Below the pieces are notes generated by a model, which saw nothing but the letters and a program-made list of their open reading frames with translations, was not told the DNA's origin and ran no database searches. This document shows positions 46,701 through 53,856 of a stretch of 64,000 nucleotides of DNA, piece by piece. Position numbers and translations under genes: made by a program. Each line of letters begins with the position of its first letter. The stretch's first letter is position 1. Origin of the DNA: Endozoicomonas gorgoniicola (GTDB lineage Bacteria > Pseudomonadota > Gammaproteobacteria > Pseudomonadales > Endozoicomonadaceae); assembly GCF_025562715.2 (NCBI RefSeq), contig NZ_JAPFCC010000001.1:2312501-2376500 (forward strand), given 5' to 3'.

Positions 46701-48180
46701 TAATATACAACCAGGGCAGGATATTCTTGTTTCACAAAGCTACCCTGCTTATGCAATGGTCTTAGGCTCTGTTAATCAAGTACAGGGATCAGTAGGTTCT
46801 GGTTTGCAACTTGGCAAGGGGTCTTTACAAATCCAGGACTTCAAAGATCTGTTTAACGATAGTTATACGATCTGTTTTGATATTAAAACTTCAGCAAAAG
46901 CCTTAACAAGCAACCAACTATACCCAGCCCTTGCCGGTTACTACGACCAAACATCAAACACTGGTGCTAAAACCCACCTGTTTGGCGCTTTTAACGAAAA
47001 AGGGCAAATTGGTATCGCTGATCACAACAGTGGTTACTTTGCCGAACCTGTCGTTGCAGATGGTCAATGGCATTCGGTTTGTATCAGTCGAAACCTCCTG
47101 GCAAAGCAGGATATGTCGACTTATCGTATGCTAATCGACGGCAAGCAGGCTGAAATTTCCAAGGATGGAAGCTCAGTCAAAGGTAAAGAGGCACTGATGG
47201 TACATGGGACTATTTTAAACTCACCAGTCAGTGAATATCCCATAGAACTTCTGGGTGGTGTCACTAAATCTGACAGCCCCGATGAGTTTGAGTACCTGGA
47301 TGCGGTTCTGGATAACTTTACAGCCTATCCAATTAACATGGAAATACCCAATGAATCATCAGCTTATGCTCATGTTCACTGGCACTGTCCTGATGGAGAC
47401 ATTTGCTTCTACGAAAGTGAATTCCCTGCCGGCCTGATGATTAATGAAATAATGGGAAGCAAGCTGACACCTGACAGCTCTCTCTACTTGCAACTCCAGC
47501 CTGATGTTTCAAATAAATCTCTGGGTACAAGCTTTACCGTCAAGTACAAGGGAACAAGTCTTGATCCTCAGGATGTGTCTCCCTCTGGTGATAATGTTTA
47601 CAAGCTAGACGGCGTCAGTGCTGAAAATCTTGCGACACTGACTGTGCAGCCTGCTGATCCCAAAGCCGCACATAAGTTTGAGCTGCATTTTGACCGTACA
47701 GAGTCCGACCTTATCAGGGGTGCAGATAAAGACGTTTCAATGCCTGACGGTATTATTAAATTTGATTCATCGGCTTCCCCATTGGGTAGCGGTATCAGTT
47801 TTGGTGTCGGAAAAGAGCAGTCTTACTCGCCTTCTGAAGGCGATCCAAACTGCATTTTAGAAGACCGGCATCTTGTTACTGAGCCAGGCACAATCATCAA
47901 TAGCTATGATATCGACTATTCTACGATCATAGACCTGAATGGTCTGAAGGCACTTAAAATCCTAACGCAAGAGTCTGACATGAACGCTAAGCTGCACCAG
48001 CTTATGAGCGAAGGCTCGGCGCAGCAAGGTACTGAACACCAGGTTCAACTTCAGGATCCTTGCATTCTAAAAGATCCTTCTTGCACAAATGATCCTCTGG
48101 TCACTATCAATACAGTTGATAATAACCCTGCGATTGCTCTTAGCCTGGATGGTCAGATCACTTATTATCAGCATACTTAA
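40726..48180 (+). CDS. giant repetitive adhesin, probable type I secretion cargo
   Basis: 2,484 residues, without a Sec signal. I chose the ATG at 40726 (MAPVYNPQN) with GAGG just upstream; a TTG at 40711 would add five residues. Residues 1-75 (FFIGVKGDVIIKDQSGNDIK ...) resemble the N-terminal retention module of LapA-type adhesins, followed by a Pro/Ser/Thr-rich linker (95-220). Residues 220-800 contain diverged Ig-like domains. Residues 800-1737 are five near-identical 188-residue repeats, each probably two Ig-like domains (PVTDLQLAKAP ..., and GPVLTIDPNFQLTAGSCTLTG ...). Residues about 1985-2200 look like a LamG/concanavalin-like domain (LHYTFDN, DGQWHSVCISR, AVLDNFTAYP). No RTX glycine-rich nonapeptides are seen near the C-terminus. 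Repeats are more GC-rich than the flanks. It is expected on the cell surface, for adhesion to host or biofilm. Confidence 0.88.
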   Translation: MAPVYNPQNAPVFFIGVKGDVIIKDQSGNDIKLKKGDKIPSDARIIVGDGGKIVFKQANKTLKYDSQGEASLSTALTESSDATQDPGIKNLVKAAEQITTTPERPSEATPIQQPLAKPVARPDTSTPSPTPAKQGISEPPEIVNADRGEAPQADATEIVTKMAEQVASRSDAIKASTTEAEAPSSAAGETVTVERNHKSVAPDETPLPPAAPDITSFAPNTGSGDDNITSEKELTISGTAPAGTHLEFDNPASDDNYNFVTYNKAAVITGTATPGLTFILTQGNNRWDITADDKGTWSQAVTNLNDGLAEFTASSVSVAGVEVHKTAKLLVQSTPYDFQIQPDTGISDTDAITNSEDLLLTVKSQPDATVVLTILGKDLESTVNKDGLAEFPVTLAGDSVYNCQLKTIYTNNEGESDTVEETITLDTTPAIINLDQLQSIYKDSDVSFTGQCDENGSTVSIKLVNVFKPGVSVSTAATVENGVFKATATVPEQGEYRAEVSVVDVAGNASNPQDYTFEYQPPKPELVILTRPDDSSANANPEWTGTFPHEGKLQISFAGKTDTITVQADNTWSYQFSEAFDFERHTVTFTGTQAGLPGSAIEQDSFTVVMPEMQLTIDDAPAERTNLLLTEWKGSGAAPDAKVTLTLTPVKGDVVEQTVDADDQGFFTIALKLNEGNYSTALNATASGYQDASLTGSNVTVDRTGPVLQVDPGFKPTAGTCTLTGKALDQDGQPESQGTVTIEIPSIQKSFTGTINNGDFSVQINGLKPEQTYQLHLYATDELQNTGSLLDTSYTTPALPVTDLQLAKAPDSHTSDNLLQWEGTATPGATVTLTTASGQPVSKEVTADAKGFFVVSETVAEGQYTASLSATAAGLQPAALPGKTITVDQTGPVLTIDPNFQLTAGSCTLTGKALDQDGQPESQGTVTVGIPSIQKSFTGIINNGDFSVQINGLKPEQTYQLHLSATDELQNTGSLLDTSYTTPALPVTDLQLAKAPDSHTSDNLLQWEGTATPGATVTLTLTTASGQPVSKEVTADAKGFFVVSETVAEGQYTASLSATATGLQPFALADKTITVDQTGPVLTIDPNFQLTAGSCTLTGKSLDQGGQPESQGTVMVGIPSIQKSFTGIISNGDFSVQIDGLKPEQTYQLHLSATDELQNTGSLLDTSYTTPALPVTDLQLAKAPDSHTGDNLLQWEGTATPGATVTLTLTTASGQPVSKEVTADAKGFFVVSETVAEGQYTASLSATATGLQPAALPGKTITVDQTGPVLTIDPNFQLTAGSCTLTGKALDQGGQPESQGTVTVGIPSIQKSFTGIISNGDFSVQIDGLKPEQTYQLHLSATDELQNTGSLLDTSYKTPALPVTDLQLAKAPDSHTSDNLLQWEGTATSGATVTLNLTTASGQPVSKEVTADAKGFFVVSETVAEGQYTASLSATATGLQPAALTDKTITVDQTGPVLTIDPNFQLTAGSCTLTGKALDQDGQPESQSTVTVGIPSIQKSFTGIINNGDFSVQINGLKPEQTYQLHLSATDELQNTGSLLDTSYTTPALPVTDLQLAKAPDSHTSDNLLQWEGTATSGATVTLTLTTASGQPVRKEVTADAKGFFVVSETVAEGQYTASLSATATGLQPAALTDKTITVDQTGPVLTIDPNFQLTAGSCTLTGKALDQGGQPESQGTVTVGIPSIQKSFTGIINNGDFSVQINGLKPEQTYQLHLSATDELQNTGSLLDTSYTTPALPKPVAYDFAVTSDLKTDAQSIVLKGTHPLPRGRVQLKLTGDNVNTINKNSGIITGRAKNHEWSIELNNLLLKQKAQLSLHAMDDAAEAKNAKFLPNVPELQETLVVDGDARDSSIGNLKALSGAGVYGHHIVMYAAKCSGKCNNKDGLEPWKVELTSPVQPGAKVLVTLDTDTVTVKGKPQKIQDRPYIKPTKLDDSGKAILEQPLDYTKKGNLKIDLSKEHLKPATIRFKAEGLEHSEEVFVGVETPSLHYTFDNIQPGQDILVSQSYPAYAMVLGSVNQVQGSVGSGLQLGKGSLQIQDFKDLFNDSYTICFDIKTSAKALTSNQLYPALAGYYDQTSNTGAKTHLFGAFNEKGQIGIADHNSGYFAEPVVADGQWHSVCISRNLLAKQDMSTYRMLIDGKQAEISKDGSSVKGKEALMVHGTILNSPVSEYPIELLGGVTKSDSPDEFEYLDAVLDNFTAYPINMEIPNESSAYAHVHWHCPDGDICFYESEFPAGLMINEIMGSKLTPDSSLYLQLQPDVSNKSLGTSFTVKYKGTSLDPQDVSPSGDNVYKLDGVSAENLATLTVQPADPKAAHKFELHFDRTESDLIRGADKDVSMPDGIIKFDSSASPLGSGISFGVGKEQSYSPSEGDPNCILEDRHLVTEPGTIINSYDIDYSTIIDLNGLKALKILTQESDMNAKLHQLMSEGSAQQGTEHQVQLQDPCILKDPSCTNDPLVTINTVDNNPAIALSLDGQITYYQHT
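43123..45936 (+). repeat. five tandem 564-bp repeats in the adhesin gene
   Basis: Units begin at 43123, 43681, 44245, 44809 and 45373; the first is 558 bp (two codons shorter), the rest 564 bp. The units differ by only a few bases each, while a sixth, older copy upstream (about 42560-43122) is diverged in its first half but matches closely in its second half. Shared variants between neighbouring units (such as the dggqp/dqdgqp codon change) indicate recent amplification and gene conversion. Confidence 0.95.
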
Positions 48181-48211
48181 TTCTATTCCTGCTTAATCAG
48201 GAATTCTGGTC

Positions 48212-48244
48212 CCCGGGTTATAACCTTATTGGTTATAACCCGGG
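48212..48244 (+). terminator. terminator hairpin after the adhesin gene
   Basis: Perfect 14-bp arms cccgggttataacc (48212-48225) and ggttataacccggg (48231-48244) with a 5-nt loop, followed by attcttgtt. It lies 32 bp past the adhesin stop and 41 bp before the HU-like gene, so it separates the two. Confidence 0.85.
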
Positions 48245-48284
48245 ATTCTTGTTCCACTCACAGGTAATAAATCCGAGCTTGAAC

Positions 48285-48557
48285 ATGAACAAGAAAGAAC
48301 TTGTTGAACAGGTAGCCGAGCGGTCTGGTTTATCAAAAAATAAAGCAGAGCTGGTCGTCAATACCTTTATGCATCAAACTCAGGACTCTCTTTCTATGGG
48401 AAACGCCCTGCAGCTGATTGGTTTTGGTACATTTTCGGTGACGGATCGGGCAGCCCGTAAAGGAAGAAACCCCCAAACCGGTCAGGAAATTCATATTCCT
48501 GCCTGTAAAATGCCCCAATTTAAACCGGGAAATAAACTGAAGGAAGCCATTAAGTAA
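48285..48557 (+). CDS. HU/IHF-family DNA-binding protein
   Basis: A 90-residue nucleoid-type protein. MNKKELVEQVAERSGLSKNKAELVVN is the typical dimerisation helix pair, and the beta-arm signature appears as GFGTFSVTDRAARKGRNPQTGQEI with the intercalating proline. The C-terminal PQFKPGNKLKEAIK is typical of HU. I chose the ATG at 48285; a longer reading from 48249 adds 12 non-conserved residues. It may be an accessory HU-like paralog rather than the main HU, because its context is not the lon-hupB order of related genomes. Confidence 0.9.
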   Translation: MNKKELVEQVAERSGLSKNKAELVVNTFMHQTQDSLSMGNALQLIGFGTFSVTDRAARKGRNPQTGQEIHIPACKMPQFKPGNKLKEAIK

Positions 48558-48745
48558 AAATAATTAATTATTTATTTTTCTTCTTACCTGGCTTTCAAAT
48601 TATTCGTCCGTTGAAGTATTAAACAACAAGCCTCATAGCCATCAAGTGTTCGAATTTCTATTGATACCAATCAAATTTATTAGCTTCATCATGAGCATGG
48701 CTTTTGGGGCGGTTAAACAATACCCAATAGCGTTTTCTTAACCAC

Positions 48746-48779
48746 AAAAACAGGGCAAATCATAATGATTCTGCCCTGT
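48746..48779 (-). terminator. terminator of the XRE regulator gene
   Basis: On the minus strand a stem formed by acagggca[g]aatca and its complement (arms 48766-48779 and 48750-48762, one bulged base) is followed by five T residues (A-run 48746-48750 on the plus strand). It lies about 35 bp past the stop of the gene at 48814. Confidence 0.8.
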
Positions 48780-48813
48780 CCATAAACAGTAAAAAGAGAG
48801 TGAAGTGTACCAG

Positions 48814-49143
48814 TCAGGCCATAGCCTTCATGACATTAAGAATGGCTCTTTTTTTCTTCAGGTTCATCCGGTTTAATGCTCGCAAAATTTCACTATCGAC
48901 TTCCGTATCACAGATCGAATCAACCGGTGATGTCAGATACTGATTACCCCGCCCTGTGGCTAACCATTCAAAAGAGATTTCCAGAATTTCTGCCATCTTG
49001 CGCAGATTTTCCAGGCTCGGGCTGCTCATTTCCGTTTCCCACTGTGCCAGAGCGCTACGGGAAACCCCAATCAAATCAGCCAAAGCCTGTTGCGACAAGC
49101 GCTTTTCCTTACGCGCTCGCAATATTCGTGTTGTCAGGTTCAT
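48814..49143 (-). CDS. XRE-family helix-turn-helix regulator
   Basis: A 109-residue protein with an N-terminal lambda-Cro/C1-type helix-turn-helix (residues 4-60: ILRARKEKRLSQQALADLIG, VSRSALAQWETEMSSPSLEN, LRKMAEILEISFEWLATG). The C-terminal tail is basic (NRMNLKKKRAILNVMKAMA). No metal or peptidase domain is fused. The target is unknown; it stands alone between the HU-like gene and the glycan genes. Confidence 0.88.
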   Translation of the reverse strand: MNLTTRILRARKEKRLSQQALADLIGVSRSALAQWETEMSSPSLENLRKMAEILEISFEWLATGRGNQYLTSPVDSICDTEVDSEILRALNRMNLKKKRAILNVMKAMA

Positions 49144-49256
49144 CCATGAATTCTCGTGTACGAAAATTAAACCTCTTATTAAAAATCAGTGTAACACATC
49201 ACCCGGTAATGAAATGTTGCGATTAAGCAGTCATATACTGCTCGCTGCTTCATGAA

Positions 49257-50489
49257 TCATGCTCTTTGCTGCGTGATCATCTGTCCGTCCAGTGTTGGCT
49301 TCATGGTATTCATCACCTCATCCACACTGATCGCCTTCAGGCACTGGTTATCAAAACAGGTGGTTTTTCGATGGTTCCCTGCACTGACACAGGGAGAGCA
49401 GGCCAGCCCGGCATAAATAGGTGTTGAGTTACCCAATGCCCCGTACAGCTTTGGAGTTTCCGGACCAAAAATAACAAAGGTTTTAAGATCAGTGACCGAC
49501 GCAAAGTGTGGTGGCCCGGAGTCATTCGACAGCATAAGGTAGGAAACTGAATACAGTGGTACCAGCTCTGCAAAAGTAAACACGCCGGCACTATTAACAC
49601 AACGTTCATGGCTAACCATCTGCTTAAGTTCTTCAGCCCCGTTTTTTTCAGCAGGCGCGCCGGTAATCACCACCAGAATATCCTGATATTCATCCAGTAC
49701 CCGGCTAATGACACTGGCATAACGATCCCGCATCCAGCGACGCTGAGGTAACAGGTCACTGGCATTCGGGTTAACCAGCATCACTCTGAATTTGTCGGTG
49801 CTGAAGTCCGGCTTCAAATCCACCAGCTTGCTCAGCACCGACTCTTTAAGCTGATCATCCACCTCAGCACGCGCCAGTTCGATGTCATTCTGGTCCAGCA
49901 GTTTCCTCTGGTAAGGCTGCCCTTTCTCCCCCAGACAAGCCTGAACCAACGCCATAAAGTTCAGAGAAATATGGTGATGAGGGTTATACATAACCGGATG
50001 AGTCAGGAAGTTGCCCCGATACAAACCCTCTTCATGCACTCCATGGTAACCCGTGCGATTCACCGCCCCGGAGAGTCGTGACAACAACGCCGTAAAGCGG
50101 GAAAACAGTTCCAGATCAATCGTTGTATCAATGTTACGCTGACGGCACCAGACCAAGAATCGCAGGCTATCATACGCCAGCGTAAATAAACTGTCTGGCC
50201 GAATCGTAAAAATCTGCTCAGCAGGAATCGTGTTCAGCAGCTTCAGGCTGGCCGCATTTTTTTTAAAAATAACAAAGTGCAGTGTTTTGCCCTGATCTTT
50301 CAGCCAGCGCATTGCCGGGTCGGCCAGGATCGCACTGCCCATTTCAGACAGCTCAATAAACAGTACATTCTCAGGCTGTTTTTCCTTTGGCCTGAAAATC
50401 AGTTCTTTAACTTTAAACAACAGCTTCAACAGAAAACACAACGGCACACCAACATAGTGGTCGATTACCCTCATGGTATCTACTTTCAT
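49257..50489 (-). CDS. glycosyltransferase family 9 (heptosyltransferase-like)
   Basis: A GT-B fold transferase of 410 residues related to heptosyltransferases that build the LPS core. The N-terminal half has LFIELSEMGSAILADPAMRWLK, an unusual form of the family's opening (SxxGDxxxxxPal), with E-M-G in place of the common GD. The C-terminal half has VMLVNPNASDLLPQRRW, VVITGAPAEK and the nucleotide-sugar segment LMLSNDSGPPHFASVTDLKTFVIFGPETP. It starts 4 bp after the PAP2-GtrA gene, so these two form an operon. An in-frame ATG at 50474 is an alternative start. It may act on a non-heptose sugar. Confidence 0.85.
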   Translation of the reverse strand: MKVDTMRVIDHYVGVPLCFLLKLLFKVKELIFRPKEKQPENVLFIELSEMGSAILADPAMRWLKDQGKTLHFVIFKKNAASLKLLNTIPAEQIFTIRPDSLFTLAYDSLRFLVWCRQRNIDTTIDLELFSRFTALLSRLSGAVNRTGYHGVHEEGLYRGNFLTHPVMYNPHHHISLNFMALVQACLGEKGQPYQRKLLDQNDIELARAEVDDQLKESVLSKLVDLKPDFSTDKFRVMLVNPNASDLLPQRRWMRDRYASVISRVLDEYQDILVVITGAPAEKNGAEELKQMVSHERCVNSAGVFTFAELVPLYSVSYLMLSNDSGPPHFASVTDLKTFVIFGPETPKLYGALGNSTPIYAGLACSPCVSAGNHRKTTCFDNQCLKAISVDEVMNTMKPTLDGQMITQQRA

Positions 50490-50493
50490 GGGA

Positions 50494-51780
50494 CTACCCT
50501 TCCCTTACACTGGCATCTCGACCAGTGGCAAAAATAAACACAGACGCAAACGTAAAATTAAACATCATACCCGCCAGAACACCCGCAACCATTGCCAGCA
50601 TCTTAAAGTCCGCAAAGAACGGAACAAACTCTGTCAGCAGGTAATAAGAACCCCAGTTTGGCAGGAAGCTGACCATACACATGGACAGATACTTGATCCA
50701 CTGGGGAGCCTTCTTCCTTTTTTCCACATGGCTGAAGGTAAACGTCCGGTTCCAGAACCAGTTCCAGCTGGCCGCGACCCAGTAAGAGCCGCCACGGGCC
50801 ACCTGGTGTTGAATACCCAGCGCAGACGACAGCAACCAGTAAATGCCCATATCGACCACAAACCCGGTTGCGCCCACAAGGCCAAACTTAACCAGCCGCT
50901 GAACCAGCTTATAGCCTTTATTGGCCAGAGTGCCTTCAACAAACAGGTCAGCCTCTACATAATCTTTGTAAAGGGTAAACATCGTCACCAGTGCCAGCAC
51001 CAGAGAAAGCCCTGACAGAGCATATTGCCAGTAAATCAGGAACGGGAAATACTCCTGGAAACCATTGTCATAAAATGGCAGGAAAACCGCACAGACACCG
51101 GTCAAAAAAAGCATAAACAGGCGGGATTTCAAGCCAGAACCGATTCGGTCAGCCAGCGTAGAACCGATAACCGCTGCCAGGATTCCTACCCAGATTCCCC
51201 AGACCAGATCCTGCGGCCAGTGGGCTCCGACAACGATGCGTGAAAAGGCAACCAACGCACCAAACAGTAACACCCACCAGCGAACGGCTCCCTTGAAATG
51301 TGCCAAAACCAGCCCTACCAGAAGAAAAACAGTGCCGGTATGTCCAGAAGGCAATGAGTTCTTGCGGACGGTTGGCCCGATAATATTCACCATGTCGCTT
51401 CCCAGCTCACCTGCAGGGCGCAGCGAGTCGATAATCGCTTTACCACCATTGAGCAAAACAGCACCGGTTAATATGGTCAGGATGACGGCCAGCTGCTGCC
51501 TGGGCTTCATCACAAACAGCAGCATGGTCAGGGGAAAGAGAAAGAAGCCGTCACCAAAGTTGGTGAGAACAACCCACAAGGCGTCACTGCCAACGGTGTT
51601 GTCAGGATTATTCAGCCAAAGGAAGGTTGACTGGTTGATGCTGTCAAAATGAAAGACCAGAGCGAAGGGCAACAGCAGCAAAGTAGCCCATCTCAACAGA
51701 CGGAAGTACGGATTTTGATCAGATAAAAAAGTCTGGAGCATCCCTTGTTGTCTCGTGGACATAGAATAGTGGGGCGTCAT
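50494..51780 (-). CDS. PAP2 phosphatase-GtrA flippase fusion protein
   Basis: A 428-residue membrane protein with two domains. Residues 1-245 form a PAP2-type lipid phosphatase: KAIIDSLRP (motif 1), LPSGHTGTVF (motif 2, catalytic-site His) and SRIVVGAHWPQDL (motif 3, nucleophile His), with several TM helices. Residues about 285-425 are a GtrA-like domain of four TM helices (LVKFGLVGATGFVVDMGIYW, ... WNWFWNRTFTF). GtrA proteins are thought to move undecaprenyl-phosphate-linked sugars across the membrane and PAP2 enzymes recycle the lipid carrier, so the fusion couples two steps of one pathway. The ATG at 51762 is an alternative start. It is followed 4 bp later by the GT9 gene. Confidence 0.9.
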   Translation of the reverse strand: MTPHYSMSTRQQGMLQTFLSDQNPYFRLLRWATLLLLPFALVFHFDSINQSTFLWLNNPDNTVGSDALWVVLTNFGDGFFLFPLTMLLFVMKPRQQLAVILTILTGAVLLNGGKAIIDSLRPAGELGSDMVNIIGPTVRKNSLPSGHTGTVFLLVGLVLAHFKGAVRWWVLLFGALVAFSRIVVGAHWPQDLVWGIWVGILAAVIGSTLADRIGSGLKSRLFMLFLTGVCAVFLPFYDNGFQEYFPFLIYWQYALSGLSLVLALVTMFTLYKDYVEADLFVEGTLANKGYKLVQRLVKFGLVGATGFVVDMGIYWLLSSALGIQHQVARGGSYWVAASWNWFWNRTFTFSHVEKRKKAPQWIKYLSMCMVSFLPNWGSYYLLTEFVPFFADFKMLAMVAGVLAGMMFNFTFASVFIFATGRDASVREG

Positions 51781-51995
51781 TATAACAATCGTGCTATTTG
51801 AAGAAAGTGAACTTGGAACAAACGAGTATAATTGCCATAAAAACTCCCGCCAGCCATCCAGTCTGACATAGATAAGTAGGCATTCACGCTCTGTTTAATA
51901 GGAAAATGCCGCCATTACGCCACTTTGTAAAGAGTACTTTGTAAAGAACTCGCAGCAAAGGGCGGCATATTCATTGGATGCCATTAAGCGAATGG

Positions 51996-53468
51996 CTATT
52001 TCAACGCCGGATCACAGTAGTAAAACTGGAAGCGGTTGACCTCAACACCGTCCACACCCGTATTCAGGACATCCCGAAGCTGGCAGACGATACCTGATTT
52101 TTCATAGCGCCCGTCCTCAGGGACTGAGCGGTTATCACGGATCAGAATACCCCGGGTGTCAGAGTCAGGCCTGCCGTACCAGAAATCGAACTGGGAAACC
52201 CTGCCGCTAATGACCTGCACTGGCAAAGGATAGGCATACCAGGCAATACGGCTGGCACGCACCCAGTTATCCACCAGCAGCACCGGCTCATCACTGCCCG
52301 TTTCCTGACGAACCTCTTCCAGCAGTTGCCGGGCATGAATCGCAGCCTGCTTCCAGCCCACCAGGTCTTTAATGGCTCCTTTCATAAACGGAAATGTTGA
52401 CAGCGGCATAAAGGCAAGAAACGCAAAAACAAAAGCAATAATACTGACAGAAAGCACACTGGAAACCAGCGTCAGGATTTTAACCCACAGTTTCTCCCAG
52501 CTCAGGCAAATCCAACAGGCACTGAGAGGTGCCAGAACCGTCCACATCATTGCGGGCCAGTTAGGTAATACAGCATCACCACCGGCAGAATAAGCCACAA
52601 CCAGCAGGCCCGGCCAGGCACTCCAGATGATCAGCCAGGCTGCTGGCCTGTGTTCCTGAGGAAAGCGACCACGCAGTACACTGATCACAACGGCAATGCC
52701 AGCCACGTAAGCGAGAAGACTGTATAACAACATCTGACCGGCCTGCATACCCAGTGCATCCTTCAGGGACCAGGCGCTGACTTCAATGCCTCGGTCCAGC
52801 TGATAAGCAAAGGAAGCCCAGTCGTGCTGAAAGTTCCAGATCAGTACCGGCGAAATCAGGATAAGGGCGATACCCGCTGCCAGCCAGGGGCCGGGTTGCC
52901 GCAACCAGCGCCACCCCAGGCGCTGGAACATAAAACCTATCAGGCCAATAGGCAGAAAGAGTGCCGTATACTTGGACAGTCCGGCCAGTCCATACAGTCC
53001 ACCGAGAACCATCCAGTCGACTACCCGGTTATGCAGATACAGCCGCCAGGTCACTTTAACCGCCAGCAGTGCAACCACCATCAACGGCAGGTCCGGAACC
53101 ATTCCCCAGCCCATCAGCTGCAGGATAGGCGCTGTATTCAGCAGGAACACAGCGACAAGCCCGATTCTGCCGGATTCATCGTTGAACATGGTTTTGCAAA
53201 GGCGCAGAACGACAGCACTGGACAACGCATACAACAGCGCAGGGATCAGTCGAATAGTAAACTCGTTATAACCCAGTGGCGCAATCAACCACTGTAACCA
53301 GCCAACCATGGGGGGGTGATCAAAATAACTCAGGCCAGGATGCAGGGCATACAATGCATAATGGGCTTCATCAACGCCCAGGGGAAGGCCGGAGGCCAGT
53401 GCCAGGTGCACAGCCAATACCGCGAGAATAATTAACCAAGATGTGAGCTGCCGGTTCGACTCTGCCAT
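51996..53468 (-). CDS. GT39/ArnT-like membrane glycosyltransferase
   Basis: A 490-residue polytopic inner-membrane transferase using polyprenyl-phosphate sugar donors. The first periplasmic loop contains GVDEAHYALYALHPGLSYFDHPPMVGW, with the acidic residue pair typical of the active site in PMT/ArnT-type enzymes. About ten TM helices follow, then a soluble C-terminal periplasmic domain (from about residue 365). It lies upstream of the PAP2-GtrA and GT9 genes with a 215-bp gap that has a short direct repeat (ctttgtaaag) near 51921-51945. The set suggests transfer of a sugar onto lipid A or another periplasmic glycan; the acceptor cannot be told. Confidence 0.88.
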   Translation of the reverse strand: MAESNRQLTSWLIILAVLAVHLALASGLPLGVDEAHYALYALHPGLSYFDHPPMVGWLQWLIAPLGYNEFTIRLIPALLYALSSAVVLRLCKTMFNDESGRIGLVAVFLLNTAPILQLMGWGMVPDLPLMVVALLAVKVTWRLYLHNRVVDWMVLGGLYGLAGLSKYTALFLPIGLIGFMFQRLGWRWLRQPGPWLAAGIALILISPVLIWNFQHDWASFAYQLDRGIEVSAWSLKDALGMQAGQMLLYSLLAYVAGIAVVISVLRGRFPQEHRPAAWLIIWSAWPGLLVVAYSAGGDAVLPNWPAMMWTVLAPLSACWICLSWEKLWVKILTLVSSVLSVSIIAFVFAFLAFMPLSTFPFMKGAIKDLVGWKQAAIHARQLLEEVRQETGSDEPVLLVDNWVRASRIAWYAYPLPVQVISGRVSQFDFWYGRPDSDTRGILIRDNRSVPEDGRYEKSGIVCQLRDVLNTGVDGVEVNRFQFYYCDPALK

Positions 53469-53555
53469 TCTGTCAACGCTCGAAACAAATCCAAACGCGC
53501 AGTTTAATGGGCTGAACCATTTTAAACAATCGTTTTAGGCCTTGCCGCCCCGGAA

Positions 53556-53726
53556 TCAGGACGCCATATGCTTCATCAAAAGCTGGAAAGCCTCATGCCC
53601 TAAATAGACACCAACAATCCCCATAACACCAGGCAATACAGGCGGTGCGGGTATAGGCAATTTTAAGAAGCTGAAGAGAACACCAACAATAAATCCGGTG
53701 AAAGTCGCAAGCAGAACTTGAGTCAT
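53556..53726 (-). CDS. XapX-domain small membrane protein
   Basis: A 56-residue protein read on the minus strand, starting MTQVLLATFTGFIVGVLFSF and ending LLMKHMAS. It has two hydrophobic helices separated by a PIPAPPVLPGVMGIVGVYLG segment, which is the signature of XapX (DUF1427) proteins: the -APP- turn and the G-x-x-G-V-x-LG stretch. Function of the family is unknown; it is often seen next to transporters or purine genes. Here it stands between the GT39 gene and the RND pump. Confidence 0.8.
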   Translation of the reverse strand: MTQVLLATFTGFIVGVLFSFLKLPIPAPPVLPGVMGIVGVYLGHEAFQLLMKHMAS

Positions 53727-53856
53727 GGTTCAACACGTTAGCGGTTATGAATATTACTCCAATAATAGCCGATAAAAAAACAGTCAAAGATTTCCAACTG
53801 AGAAAACAAAAGCGACTGCAGTCACACAACTTCAGTCGCTATTTATCAGACCAGAT

